DNA of 64,000 nucleotides from positions 244,429,649 through 244,493,648 of the forward strand of contig CM053027.1 in NCBI GenBank assembly GCA_028564925.1, read 5' to 3'. Origin of the DNA: Lithobates sylvaticus (Eukaryota; Chordata; Amphibia; Anura; Ranidae). Every line of letters begins with the position of its first letter. Position 1 is the first letter of the stretch. Below are positions 31,761-44,274 of this stretch, in pieces. Below the pieces are notes generated by a model. It did not search any database and was not told the DNA's origin. It saw only the letters and a program-made list of their open reading frames with translations. Made by a program: the position numbers and the translations under genes.

Positions 31761-34700
31761 CTTTTTTCCTATTGTCTAAAAAAAATACCAAATTACAACA
31801 AAATATGTTAGTTTTTTTGTGAATGGTCTAATAGAATATTATGAATATAACCTTGTTAGATTGGATGTGAATGAATTATAACCTATTCAACGAATTTCAA
31901 ATGAGAAGATGAAGTGTAGACATTTATGACTAACAACTAAGGATGAGCTCAGGCGTGTTCGCACACTCTACATCGCTAATCACAGGTTGTGAGACATTTC
32001 CAGAGCCGCGGATCAGGAAATGCCTCACTGCCTGTGATTAGCACTGCAGAGTGTCAGCTTCCTGGCGGGCGCGGGCACGTGGCGTTTTAAACATGCCTGA
32101 GTTCTTCTGTACTAACAACAATGTACCCATATAAATAACTCTGGAAAGGGATAATGGCTCTGTTCAAATATGTAGTGGGTGCAAGTACATACGCACTGGG
32201 GAAAATATATATAATCTAAACACCACTAAAAAAACGTGTATAATGTAAATACAGCAATTAATGTAAAGTGCAATGTGCATATAAGGTAAGTTAATAAAGT
32301 GAAAGTGTCAATGCAAAGTGATCAATGCAAAGTGATCAATTGCAAGAAATTCAATATAATGTCCAAAAAGTTCCACAAAAATTCATAAAAATATATATAT
32401 ATAGGGGCGTGGCCTGGCTCTGTTTCGTGATGGACGCTTAATTTCTATGCTCCGGTTCCCAGAGGTTTAGCAAGCTGCCTACAACCACCAACACTCGAGC
32501 AGACGAAAGGAGAACTCTCCCCGAAGCACCTCAGCAACTAGATCGAGGTCTCCCAGGAGCCAAACCTCGCAACTGAGCCGCCAAATCCCGGAAATCTTCC
32601 GGACCAGATCCAGAGAGGGCGCGCCTGACACACAGGCCTCATCCCGCGATTCCCGCTCCTCAAGTAGGAGCTCCCCCCAGACCCGAAGCCAAAGCCGCCC
32701 ACACCAGATATGCTCCCGACATCCGCTCTCAGCATGGCTGATCTCCGAGCGGAGATCTTTCGGCGACGATGGCCGAAGCCATAATGGACTTGCGCTCAGA
32801 CATACAAACCATTGCATTAAGAGTGGATGAGGCGGAGGAGACACAAGCCCGCCATGACGCCTCGATCTGCAGAATACAGAAGGTTACAGAATCACATGCT
32901 GTCCACCTAAGGGAGATTAATAGACACATGGAGGATCTGGACAATAGGATGAGACGTCGCAACCTTCGGGTAAGAGGTCTCCCTGAATCCATAGACGCAA
33001 ACCAGCTCCCCCAGGCGATCACATCGCTGTTTAACGATTTGCTGGAGAGAGCCCCCGACACACAAATTGCGATGGAACGCATGCACAGGGCTTTGCGACC
33101 GAGAGGTAGGGACACAGATCCCCCGAGGGATGTTATCTGTTGCCTCACAGATTTTATCCTCAAAGAGGAGATTCTGAGGAAGGCCAGGGGACGAATACGC
33201 TTCACATATCAAGGGGCTGAAGAAAAAATCTTCCAGGACCTCTCCAATATAACGCTACAGAGGAGGAGGGAGCTGAGGCTTTTTTCCTATTGTCTAAAAA
33301 AAATACCAAATTACAACAAAATATGTTAGTTTTTTTGTGAATGGTCTAATAGAATATTATGAATATAACCTTGTTAGATTGGATGTGAATGAATTATAAC
33401 CTATTCAACGAATTTCAAATGAGAAGATGAAGTGTAGACATTTATGACTAACAACTAAGGATGAGCTCAGGCGTGTTCGCACACTCTACATCGCTAATCA
33501 CAGGTTGTGAGACATTTCCAGAGCCGCGGATCAGGAAATGCCTCACTGCCTGTGATTAGCACTGCAGAGTGTCAGCTTCCTGGCGGGCGCGGGCACGTGG
33601 CGTTTTAAACATGCCTGAGTTCTTCTGTACTAACAACAATGTACCCATATAAATAACTCTGGAAAGGGATAATGGCTCTGTTCAAATATGTAGTGGGTGC
33701 AAGTACATACGCACTGGGGAAAATATATATAATCTAAACACCACTAAAAAAACGTGTATAATGTAAATACAGCAATTAATGTAAAGTGCAATGTGCATAT
33801 AAGGTAAGTTAATAAAGTGAAAGTGTCAATGCAAAGTGATCAATGCAAAGTGATCAATTGCAAGAAATTCAATATAATGTCCAAAAAGTTCCACAAAAAT
33901 TCATAAAAATATATATATATAGGGGCGTGGCCTGGCTCTGTTTCGTGATGGACGCTTAATTTCTATGCTCCGGTTCCCAGAGGTTTAGCAAGCTGCCTAC
34001 AACCACCAACACTCGAGCAGACGAAAGGAGAACTCTCCCCGAAGCACCTCAGCAACTAGATCGAGGTCTCCCAGGAGCCAAACCTCGCAACTGAGCCGCC
34101 AAATCCCGGAAATCTTCCGGACCAGATCCAGAGAGGGCGCGCCTGACACACAGGCCTCATCCCGCGATTCCCGCTCCTCAAGTAGGAGCTCCCCCCAGAC
34201 CCGAAGCCAAAGCCGCCCACACCAGATATGCTCCCGACATCCGCTCTCAGCATGGCTGATCTCCGAGCGGAGATCTTTCGGCGACGATGGCCGAAGCCAT
34301 AATGGACTTGCGCTCAGACATACAAACCATTGCATTAAGAGTGGATGAGGCGGAGGAGACACAAGCCCGCCATGACGCCTCGATCTGCAGAATACAGAAG
34401 GTTACAGAATCACATGCTGTCCACCTAAGGGAGATTAATAGACACATGGAGGATCTGGACAATAGGATGAGACGTCGCAACCTTCGGGTAAGAGGTCTCC
34501 CTGAATCCATAGACGCAAACCAGCTCCCCCAGGCGATCACATCGCTGTTTAACGATTTGCTGGAGAGAGCCCCCGACACACAAATTGCGATGGAACGCAT
34601 GCACAGGGCTTTGCGACCGAGAGGTAGGGACACAGATCCCCCGAGGGATGTTATCTGTTGCCTCACAGATTTTATCCTCAAAGAGGAGATTCTGAGGAAG

Positions 34701-34796
34701 GCCAGGGGACGAATACGCTTCACATATCAAGGGGCTGAAGAAAAAATCTTCCAGGACCTCTCCAATATAACGCTACAGAGGAGGAGGGAGCTGAGG
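31761..34796. repeat. 1,518-bp perfect-looking tandem duplication
   Basis: 31761-33278 and 33279-34796 are direct copies with a period of exactly 1,518 bp. Every open frame in copy 1 recurs with identical translation in copy 2. The unit begins in unique flank (CTTTTTTCCTATTGTC), includes the left arm of foldback F1 and ends inside LINE ORF1 (GAGCTGAGG). The duplication therefore happened after the LINE inserted, very recently, unless it is an assembly error. Confidence 0.95.
32769..33278 (+). pseudogene. LINE ORF1, first (truncated) duplicate copy
   Basis: It is identical in translation to the N-terminal 170 codons of ORF1 at 34287, and is cut off by the duplication junction at 33278/33279 after RRRELR. 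The frame then runs 17 codons into unrelated flank. Confidence 0.9.
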
Positions 34797-35204
34797 CCTT
34801 AGCTAGACGTGCTGAAAGCAAAAGCGATTGTTTACAGATGGAAGATTCCCTTCTGCCTTTCGGCTTCCATAAAGGGACACACAGCGAATCTCAGAGTCCC
34901 TGAGGATCTAGAACACTTCTGCACCGCTCTAAACATCCCGATGGTCGAGCTGCCGGACTGGTACAGTGACTTTCGCCTCCCGCCGCTACGCAGAGCAACC
35001 TCCATGGATGATGTCATTGAAGCTGGCAACTTCATCATAAGCCGCCGCCGACGCGCTCACCCGCCCTCCTCTCCACTTCAAGCTGCAGGACCCTTGAGGA
35101 ATGGAAGCCTCACCCGACCACCGCAAAGCTCGCCACTCATAGAATTCACCGGCCGCTGCACGACCGGAATCCCCGCAGTACCAAGAAGTACATGTTATTT
35201 CTAG
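34287..35204 (+). pseudogene. LINE ORF1 protein (L1/Tx1 type)
   Basis: The ORF starts MAEAIMDLRSDIQTIALRV. A heptad-rich coiled-coil segment (~residues 5-60) leads to NRMRRRNLRVRGLPESI, the start of the L1 ORF1 RRM. The C-terminal domain follows (IVYRWKIPFCLSASIKGHT, then VPEDLEHFCTALNIP). L1 ORF1p is an RNA-binding trimer that coats LINE RNA. A single in-frame TAG at 34800 interrupts it after RRRELRP; the same frame resumes directly. The true start may lie upstream, since the 5' end is short for the family. The last codons run up to foldback F4. Confidence 0.85.
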
Positions 35205-36265
35205 GAAAACTGCGCTGGACCATACAGAATACAATAAAAAATAAAAAATATATAAAAATGAAAAAATTGAAAAATAGCAGCAACAACAAGTGCGATATAA
35301 CACAAAAATATAGGAAATCAGAAAAAGTTGCGCTAAATAAATAATATAGTGAAAATATTACACCAACGTGCTAATCGTGTAAAGAAATCACATATAGCAT
35401 AGCTGTAAAAGGAAAAAAATTATAAACAATGATCGTGTGACAAAAATAATAAAATGAGTCACAAATTATCAGTGTCTTTAAATTGTGCAAATAATGCCTT
35501 AAATAGTCCAGAAGAAAATCCTAAAGGAAATCCTGTGAATCAAAACAACACAACTCCAAAACATATATGTGCACAGCAAAGTGACAGTCCAAATGATATT
35601 GGTGACAACACAGGTAAAGTGACTGAAGTGTTCGGCAATCCCACCACCGTCTGCAGTACTTGCTTACCAGCTTCCAGTAATAGGGCCTTTTCCTCACGGC
35701 AGATAACGCCAATACCGTCGTCCTGTATGGGAAGATTGCGTCTAGGCTGCTGGGCTATGGGCTCCAGGTGGTATCCGATGTCAGCTTTTTAAAATCCACA
35801 ATGGGTCTTGGTATGGGCTCACATATGGAAAAAGGGATGCCAAAAGAGATCATAGGTAAAACCCGTGTGGGCTATTTTATTTAAATTAAAAAGCCCCATG
35901 AATACGTCCGGAGTGTGACGAAACGTCGTAGGAGGAGCGACGTGCTGACGTCACCACGAGCAAACGTCCCATCATGAAGCACGGGCGTTTAGTACTGCAG
36001 CCGGCCGGCCGCAAATATCTTTTTAATTTTTTTAAGTTTCTGCACATTTGTAGTGCTTTTTAATTTAAATAAAATAGCCCACATGGGTTTTACCTATGAT
36101 CTCCTTTGGCATCCCTTTTTTCCATATGTGAGCCCCTACCATGAACCATTGTGGATTTTGAAAGCTGACATCAGTGGATACCACCTGAATCCCCAAAGAC
36201 TCACAATACACACGGGTGCCTTGCAACCCAACACCGTATCTGTACTTACCCTGGGAAGATGGCAC
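35205..36265. mobile_element. Foldback element F4 inside the LINE
   Basis: GCTCCAGGTGGTATCCGATGTCAGC ... GGGCTATTTTATTTAAATTAAAAA (~35,760-35,892) is mirrored by TTTTTAATTTAAATAAAATAGCCC ... GCTGACATCAGTGGATACCACC (~36,058-36,185). The ~165-nt centre begins with an ATGA-stem-GAAAC hairpin. The left extension (35,210-35,460) is A-rich, with TGCGCT words typical of these elements. I could not find a clean target duplication. The outer limits are approximate. Confidence 0.65.
35894..35932 (+). ncRNA. ATGA-stem-GAAAC hairpin in the centre of F4
   Basis: CCCCATGAATA, then CGTC/GACG as a 4-bp stem, then GAAACGTCGTAGG. It resembles a hammerhead core (ATGA for UGAUGA, GAAAC box) but lacks the full CUGAUGA, so catalysis is doubtful. 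The layout matches the motifs at 6492 and 48721. Confidence 0.4.
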
Positions 36266-36960
36266 TGAGGGATTAGTTCCAGTTTTAGTTTCAGTTTAAG
36301 TTCCTATGTTATACCTTTCCAAGTTAATTGAACGAAAGTACTCCAGACACTCAAGTCGAGTGAATTACTACAAGTACATAAGCAGTAACTGAGGTGATAA
36401 TTAAGCTCAACACAGGCCACAATATAACCTACTGCCATAAGCACCTGCCTCTATGACAATGTGTTGACATACTCCCTAGCTCCTAGCAGGAAACCCTACT
36501 ATAGATCACCACGCCTGGCACCCCTAGCGGGGGAAATCTCTCCTCTCATCCTCTACAATTTCTACTAGCTTGCACCGACCTAAGCCAACCAAACCTCCCT
36601 GGAACCCAAGACCACACTCCTCTATGAACCGAAGCCAACCACTCCCACACACAGTAGACTTAGTGAGAGTCCACTGACCTTTTCTGGAATAACACACCTC
36701 GGGTGGGACCAGTGGTCCACACCCGCCTCCAGTCGATAAACAACCCACTCCTCTACCCCCCCAGGAGCCCACACCCGCCATCATCCCCTATTCCCCTCCA
36801 ACCACCCCACCCCCCATTCATCTCCCTCTCTCTCTTCCCACATTACCTTCTACCCAACTATCTCTCCCTACCCACCCTACCCGCCACCCCTCCGGCAGAA
36901 CCCCTCCTGCCTCCCTCCCCAAACAAAACCCGGTCTTGAACTCTAAACACTGCTTCCTCC
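36266..36960 (+). other. LINE region between ORF1 and ORF2
   Basis: Low-complexity C/A-rich spacer. The C-rich tract (36,740-36,910) contains no protein-like frame. It is the usual inter-ORF spacer, somewhat long. Confidence 0.6.
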
Positions 36961-37680
36961 ATGCAGTCCTCCAAAACCAAGGACAAATATCCCACCCTAA
37001 AATTGGTCTCCTTCAATGCAAAAGGCCTCAACATCCCAGAAAAACGCACACAAATTTTGTACCAAATGCGCAGCCTGAAGGCTGATGTCATTTTTTCGCA
37101 GGAGACCCACTTTTACGCTCAAGCCATTCCTAAATTAACTAACCACTTCAACGCGAAAAGATTTCATGCTACCTCCCCAACCTCCAAATCTAAAGGGGTT
37201 TCCATCCTCTTTTAAAAAAACGCACCCATCCAAGTGACAGACACGATACTAGATGATCAAGGCAGATCCATTTTCCTAAAAGGTACCTGGAAGGACAAAC
37301 CAATCACCCTCGCTAACATATACAGCCCCAACGCATCACAAGTACCATTTTTCCGAGACATCTCACAACATATCTCGTCTTTTCAAAAGGGCATACTTAT
37401 AACGGGGGGAGATTTCGACGTACCCCTGGAACCCCTAATAGACACATCTACGGGCACCTCTCACATACCCTACAGGGCATTGCGTCAAATCAGACTAAGC
37501 CTCCAAAATCTTCTGCTGCATGATACGTGGCGCACCCTATATCCTAAAGAGAAGGACTACACCTTCTTCTCAAACCCACACAAACGATTCTCCCGACTAG
37601 ACTACATATTCTTGACACAACGTGACCTGACGAAAGCCACAATAGAACCAATGACACTATCCATTTCACCATCCGATTTC
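36961..37680 (+). pseudogene. LINE ORF2, apurinic-type endonuclease domain
   Basis: KLVSFNAKGLNIPEKRTQIL, then SLKADVIFSQETHF with the catalytic Glu, then the GGDFDVPLEP metal-binding block and FSRLDYIFLTQ near the C terminus. This nicks target DNA to prime LINE insertion. One in-frame TAA at ~37213 interrupts it; the frame is otherwise kept. It is cut at 37680 by the poly(T) of a reversed LINE. Confidence 0.88.
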
Positions 37681-39766
37681 TTTTTTTTTTTTTTTCCAAA
37701 GAAGTTTATTGAAAATTTAAACAGTTTGACATAACATCAAGCATATTGTACATATTACAACGTCAGTAGTGACAAATAGAAAACGATCACCAGAACTGGT
37801 AAACAAGCCAGACTATACAAATAGAAAGAGATTCAGTATCAAGAATCTAACATAGGCCCACATACATATGCACGTAGCTTTGGATGAAGAATAGTGCTGT
37901 GTCGGGTTTGGTGTTGGTTATTGAGACTATGAAGCAGATTAAGTATACCCGTTTAAAATGGGAAGCAGAGTGCCCCATGGTCAAGCTGGGAGATTGTAGT
38001 GGAACAATAAGGGAGTCATGTGATCAAGTGTGTGTAGTGCAGTAAAGGTTTCTACCCTTAGGGTTGGGCACAGGGGTAAGGACATGTATGGGTCACGCTA
38101 GCGTTTACCTAGGTAGGGATTTCAGGTATCATAAGGTACGGTCAGTGTGACGGTATGACGTTGTCAGAAGTGATGTATTGAGGACAGGGTGGGTAACGGG
38201 GTGGGTATGTCGAGGGAGGGATAGGGGAAAAGAGAGGTGACAGGTACAAGGAAAGGATAGAAGGGTGGCCGTGGTGGTCACATCCTGCCTCCCTCCCCAG
38301 ACTGAGTGTGCATAGCCTAACAATTGTGTGGAGATCACCGGCAAGTGAGGAGGATATGCTTCTCATATGGGCGGGAGTACAGTATTCCTGCAAGAGATAG
38401 AAAGGGCGGTGTGCAACCAGTACGAATTCACACCCTGGTGGTTCTTAGTTATTCAGAGTCAAGTCGGTTGAGTATATAATTGAGAGAATTCTGTGGTCGT
38501 TTGGAAATGTATCCAACAGGCCCATTTGAGTCCGTATTTTTGTGGGGTGTCACGAGAGCAATGAACGAGCTCTTCCATTTCAGATATTTTGTTGATTCTC
38601 CCAAACCATTCCTTAAGGGTGGGAATGGCCTGGGATTTCCAGTGAACAGGAATGCAGTGTTTTGCCGCATTAATCATGTGCATTGCCAAAGATTTGTGGT
38701 AAGCCGACTGAGGAAGGTGTGTGTGGTGAAGTAAAAATTGAGAAGGGGTAAAGGGTAAGTCGTAGGTCGTGACTTGGGTAGTGATACGGTGAACTTCTTT
38801 CCAGAAATTCTGTATGCGAGGGCATTGCCACCATATATGCAACAAAGTACCTCTGTCTGCAAGGCACCTCCAAGTCAGTGATATTGTGGTTGAATTTATG
38901 TAACAGAGACGGGGTGCGATACCAACGCGTCTGAATCTTGGCGGTCCGCGAAAAGAAGGGAGTGGGTTGCGGATATGAGGTGCGTTTGGGGACCCGTTTG
39001 TACACATAGTTTTTCAAAGGGTGACAGGGGTCTGTGGCAAGGGGATTGTCTGTTTATGGAGCCCAAGAAGTGAGTAATCTGGTTAAACTTCCAGGTCGGT
39101 ATGGTAGGTTTGTCATGTATCGTGGCTAATTGGGAAGCAGAGAGTAGACGCTCACAGGCATAAAAGTGATGAGCTAGGGCTCGGGATTGTGGCCAGGGAT
39201 CCTCAAGAAAGCTCTTAGCCATGCCCGGAGGAAAATTGGGGTTCATCAGTATCGGAGTCATGGGACCCGGAATGGATGAAAGAGATGTATTGTGACATAT
39301 GTTAACAAAGGAGTGGATAGTGGGTTTGACCAGCGGGTGTAGACCCACATCCTGACGTGAAAGACAATTTTTGATCCATGGCAGAGAGGCAAGGGGAAGC
39401 GACGTAAGGGAAGCTTCCAGGGTTACCCAGTCTTTTGTGGAGACGTGAACGTTCCAGTCAATAATACGCGTCAGATGGACAGCTTTGTAGTAATTGTGGA
39501 TGTCGGGTAGGCCTATCCCCCCTAAGTGCTTAGGCAATGTGAGTTGTTCATATTTTATTCTGGGTTTGTGGCCTCCCCAAAGAAATTTGGTGCAAAGACT
39601 TCTGTATGATTTGAAGAAAATGGGGGGTATGTGGACAGGCACCGTTTGAAGAATGTAAAGAACCCTTGGTAGTGCATTCATTTTCAGGATCGCCGCCCTG
39701 CCGAACCACGAGAAAAGCGGTTTATTCCAGCGGGCCAGATCTGTCGTTAGCCCGATTTCTATCACA
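37681..39766 (-). mobile_element. 5'-truncated LINE inserted in reverse into ORF2
   Basis: The poly(T) at 37681 marks its 3' end on the minus strand, followed by ~750 bp of 3' UTR and ORF2 C-terminal sequence up to ~39,766. It encodes WFGRAAILKMNALPRVLY ... LADRGTLLHIWWQCPRIQ, the same region as in the host LINE but clearly diverged (for example PTIPTWKFNQITHFL versus PTIPAWTFLQITHFL). It is a related but distinct subfamily. The frame is shifted once near 38,950. The target duplication is short or absent. Confidence 0.85.
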
Positions 39767-42700
39767 CTCTCCCTACCTGAAAAGATGACCCGAACCCAAA
39801 TTTGGAAACTAGACCCAACTATTTTGACAGACACGTCTCGAAACACAGAAATCAGTCGATGCCTGCAGAACTATTTCAAAGAAAACGACACGTCTGACAC
39901 AAAAAGTCTGACACAATGGGCAGCGCATAAATGCATAATTAGAGGAGAGCTTATCTCTCTAGCAACTAGAATTAAAAAGTAAAAACACAAGAAGCTGTCA
40001 GACCTATTCACGAACCTTAACTCCTTAGAGGCCCTGCACAAGCGCACCCTAGCACAACAAACGCACCAAGAACTAACCGAGATTCGCTCACATATACAGG
40101 AAGAGTTACACAAATCTACAAGAAAAAAATACATGCTTTCCCAAAAACTCTTTTATGAGTTTGGTAACAAAAGTAGCTGTCTCTTGGCCCAAGCTTTATA
40201 AACCAAAAAAGCCAAAACAACCATACACAAACTCATCTCCCCCACAGGGTCTACACGCACGACAAACTCAGATATAGCAGAGGAATTTGAAAAATACTAT
40301 GCCATGCTCTACAACATTAACAAATCGAACTCCTCAACCTTATCCAACACGGCCAAAACAAACAAAATCAAACAATTCCTGGAGCAGCATTGTAAGAGGA
40401 AATTATCCCAAGAAGCGACCGACAACCTAGAAGGCCCAATCACCCAACAAGAATGGGTGACGGCACTGAAACAACTAAAACCGGGCAAGAGCCCAGGCCC
40501 AGACGGGTTATCGGCCGTTTATTACAAAACATTCGCAGAACACCTTGAGATCCCATTCAGGAAGGCCTTCAACTCATTAACACCATCCAACCCACTTCCC
40601 CGGGAAATGCTTGAGGCTCACATAGTAGTAATTCCCAAAGAAGACAAAGACCCCACACCGACCGCAAACTACAGGCCAATCTCATTACTTAACGTAGATC
40701 TGAAAATATTCTCCAAAATACTCGCCAACAGAATCCTACCACTCCTCCAATCTATCATCCCTCACGACCAAGTGGGATTTGTCCCTGGACGGGAAGCCAG
40801 GGACAATACCATCAAGGCCATAAATCTACATTACCATATCACTTCTTCCAGCCAAGAAGGCTTCTTTCTATCCCTGGACGTGGAGAAGGCATTCGACAGG
40901 GTAGCATGGGACTACATGGAGCAGTAATTCAATCCATGGGCATAGGCCCTCACATGCTCAGCTTCATCCCTGTACACTAATCCATCGACAAGAGTTAGAG
41001 TAAACAATACCCTGTTAAGTGCCTTCTCCATCTACAACGGGACGAGACAGGGCTGTCCCTTGTCCCCGATACTATTTATCTTGACACTGGGACCTCTCCT
41101 AAACAGTATCAGACACAACCCTGACATCCAAGGCATTCAAACTAAACACAAGGAGTTTAAACTCTCCGCTTTTGCAGATGATATTTTGCTGTACCTTACA
41201 AACCCACACACCACGCTGCCAATCCTACTAAAAGAATTCCACCAATTCAACCTAATCTCCAACCTAAAAATCAACCTGTCAAAATCATTTGCCCTCAACG
41301 TCTCTCTGCCCCTGTCGCTTGTGGCTCAATTTAAAGAAAACTTCCCTTTTCAATGGAAAGCAGAGCAATCACGTATCTGGACATCCAGCTGCCATCTGAC
41401 CTACAAGATCTATACATTAAAAACTACATACCAATCCTGAACAAACTAAAGACAGACCTAAAAAAATTGGAACAAGCCAACCTTCTCGTGGTTTGGTAGA
41501 GCGGCAATTCTAAAAATGAACGCCTTACCGAGAATCTTATACATCCTATAAACAATACCCATTCATATCCCTCCCAGCTTCTTCGGCACATACAGAAGCC
41601 TTTGTTCCAAATTCTTATGGGGAGACCATAGACCCAGAATAAAATATGAACACCTCTCTCGACCTAAACACCTAGGAGGAATCGGCCTTCCAGATCTTCA
41701 GAACTATTATAAAGCTGTTCACCTGACCCGTATCATCGACTGGAAGCGACATGAATCATCAAAAGACTGGGTAGGATTAGAAGCATCTTTCACAGTCCTG
41801 CCCCTTAAATCCATACCTTGGATGAAGAGTTGCCATACATCCCAACACATCGGCACACACCCGCTAATTAAACCCACGTGAATTGCTTTCGCAGAACATG
41901 CAAACAAACACAATTATCGTCCAATCCAGGTCCTCTGACCCCGATAAGAATGAACCCAGACTTCCCCCCGGGCATGACCAACAGCTTTCTCCACCAACAC
42001 TGGTCCAGAGATCAGATACTGGCACATCACTTCTATGATCGGGAGACAATACAGCCAGCCTCTCGTCTAGCCACACTCATGGACAAACCCACTATCCCAG
42101 CATGGACATTCCTACAGATCACACACTTTCTGAAAACACTAGACAAACAGAGTCCCTGCTCCAGAGAACTGACACCTTTTGAAAGACTATGTACACAAAA
42201 CTCACCCCAAACCCACCTCATTTCCATGACCCACTCTCTTCTCTTCACAAACCTTCAACCAAATGATCTTACACAATGCAAAGCCTGGGGAAAAAGACCT
42301 ATCTACCTCCCTAACACCAGAAGAGTGGGAAAATATACACCTCAACATACATAAAGGCTCAGTCAGTGTGACAACGCAGGAAAATGGCTTTAAAATACAA
42401 TCACGCTGGTACCGCACACCATCCGTACTTCACAAATTCAAACCTACCATACCGGACACGTGTTGGAGATGTCAAGAAGACCGGGGCACACTGTTACACA
42501 TCTGGTGGTCTTGCCCACGCATTCAAAATTTCTGGAAGGAGGTCCATCGCATCACCTCACACGTTACATCCTTAGACCCCGACCCAGTACTTCCTCCACC
42601 ACACCCATCTACCTCATGCCACATACCACAAATCTCTTGCGATGCACATGATCAATGCCGTAAAACAATGCATCCCAATCCATTGGAAGTCGCCAGTCAT

Positions 42701-42840
42701 TCCATCACTTAGAGAATGGAATGGAAGAACTCATCTATAGGGCACGAGATACCCCTCATAAATACGTAATGAAGTGGGCCTGCTGGACACATTTCCAGAC
42801 AACAAGGGAATTCTCTGAACTCAACAAGCTACCACAATAG
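39767..42840 (+). pseudogene. LINE ORF2, reverse transcriptase and C-terminal region
   Basis: After the reversed insertion the host ORF2 resumes (MTRTQIWKLDPTILTD). RT motifs: TQQEWVTALKQLKPGKSPGP (motif 1 area, ~40,450), NYRPISLLNVDLKIFSKIL (~40,670), HDQVGFVPGREARDN, LDVEKAFDRVAWDYM, TRQGCPLSPILF (~41,045) and FADDILLY with the catalytic Asp pair (~41,172). The C-terminal CWRCQEDRGTLLHIWWSCP Cys-rich segment is at ~42,460-42,520. Several stops and frameshifts (for example TAA at ~39,981, after WDYMEQ at 40,927, and around 41,440-41,880) make it inactive. Confidence 0.88.
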
Positions 42841-43640
42841 ACCCAAGAATAGCTGGTAACCCAGCGGCACGGTCCGAATACAGGGCTAGACCCCCTAAAA
42901 AACGTATTAGTGAAAGACTGGTCCCTCTGCTAACTAATAGACTGCCTTCCCCCTCACCCATGAACCCGATACCGCAGAATAACCACCACGCAGTTTACCA
43001 ACCCCCTGGGGAGGGAGACAGGAACCCCATTCTTAAAAGCCAATACCCCCTCACCTCACCCCACACCACCCTGCTCTCCCACCTTTGTCTTCCCCACTAT
43101 GATACCCAGACACCCCCTACATTGACCTATTTAACTCAACTGGAGTTCCCCCCAGACATGTTCCTTTCTCCCAATAGAGGTACCCTTAACACCACTAAAC
43201 AAAAGAGAACTCAGCCATTTGGCATACCTCACTCACACAATCCGTATGCTACAGAAAGCTATGGTTCAGAAGGCCATGAATCAAAGTCCAAGATAGAGAG
43301 ATACCAAAAGACTATGTGTAATTACTTGTACGTATCAACAGTCGAACACAAACACCCGGTTCCCCCCTGATCCATGGCACTTAGCAGCACTTGCCGCACT
43401 CAGGTGCCGATACAGACCCCACACACTGCAAGATGGCCTCCACCAGGCAAGATCTGAACCATCCTTACATACTGGGAACTCTGTTAAGTATTAAATGTTG
43501 ATGTCCCCTTTTTCCATTCCTTAACTGTTATTAACCACTGTTAACGATCGATTCATGTTGAAGATACTGTACAACATGTAACATGCCATGTATTGCTGTT
43601 AACAATTTTTTATCAATAAAGAAATATATTTGGAAAAAAA
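42841..43640 (+). other. 3' UTR of the LINE
   Basis: Non-coding sequence ending TTATCAATAAAGAAATATA, with the polyadenylation signal at ~43,614, and a short A-run. The frame at 42960-43370 is not protein-like. Confidence 0.7.
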
Positions 43641-43980
43641 ATATATATATATATATATATAAAAGTGTATACTCCTGTAGCAGCAAAAATGATGATAACA
43701 GTAATTAGATATGAAAAAAGAAAATAACTAAATAAATGTCCAAATTATTGCAAAAATAATTAGTCCAAAAAAAATATATGAATATACAAAATAGAAATAT
43801 AGAATTTTTTTTTTTTTTTTTATATTCATATATTTTTTTATATTCATATATATATGTATATATTTGGACACTGCAATAATTTGGACATTTATTTATTTTC
43901 TTTTTACATATCTAATTACTGTTATCATAATTTTTGCTGCTACAGGAGTATGCACTTTTATATATATATATATATTTTCA
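43640..43980. repeat. Central palindrome of foldback F1 with (TA)n tracts
   Basis: GTATACTCCTGTAGCAGCAA ... AATGTCCAAATTATTGCAA mirrors TTGCAATAATTTGGACATT ... TTGCTGCTACAGGAGTATGC. TA microsatellites lie at both outer edges. The centre is A/T-rich. Confidence 0.85.
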
Positions 43981-44274
43981 CGCATGAATTTTTGTGGAAC
44001 TTTTTGGACATTATATTGAATTTCTTGCAATTGATCACTTTGCATTGGCACTTTCACTTTATTAACTTACCTTATATGCACATTGCACTTTACATTAATT
44101 TCTGTATTCACATTATACGGGTTATTTAGTGGTGTTTAGATTATATATATTTTGCTCACATTTTATTGCTATTTTGCTAGCACTCACTACATATTTGTAA
44201 CGGAGTTTTCTTAGGGAGGCTGCAGTTCGCTACCCATAAGCGTGCATACTTGTGATTACTAACAATGTACCCAT

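Larger units (their letters stand above)
32402..43640 (+). mobile_element. L1/Tx1-type LINE, broken, with nested insertions
   Basis: It starts GGGGCGTGGCCTGG after a (TA)n tract and ends with AATAAA (~43,614) and a short A-run before another (TA)n tract. Inside are ORF1, ORF2 (endonuclease then RT) and a 3' UTR. It has been enlarged by the tandem duplication of its 5' end, foldback F4 (~35,205-36,265) and a reversed LINE (37681-39766). Several stops and frameshifts make it inactive. Confidence 0.85.
32131..44260. mobile_element. Foldback element F1, split by a LINE; 14-bp target duplication
   Basis: AACAATGTACCCAT occurs at 32117-32130 and again at 44261-44274. Just inside, the left arm (CAAATATGTAGTG ... 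TTCCACAAAAATTCATAAAAATATATA, to ~32,400) is the reverse complement of 43,975-44,200. The arms continue on the far side of the LINE: AGTGTATACTCCTGTAGCAG (~43,665) mirrors CTGCTACAGGAGTATGCACT (~43,935). So the original element was one long palindrome, and the LINE went into the (TA)n tract of its left arm. No coding capacity is visible. PLE-like origin is inferred from similar A/T-rich ends elsewhere. Confidence 0.75.

Noticed and set aside
36703-36939. Pro-rich 78-codon frame as a gene
   Set aside because: C-rich spacer between LINE ORF1 and ORF2, no conserved start or domain.
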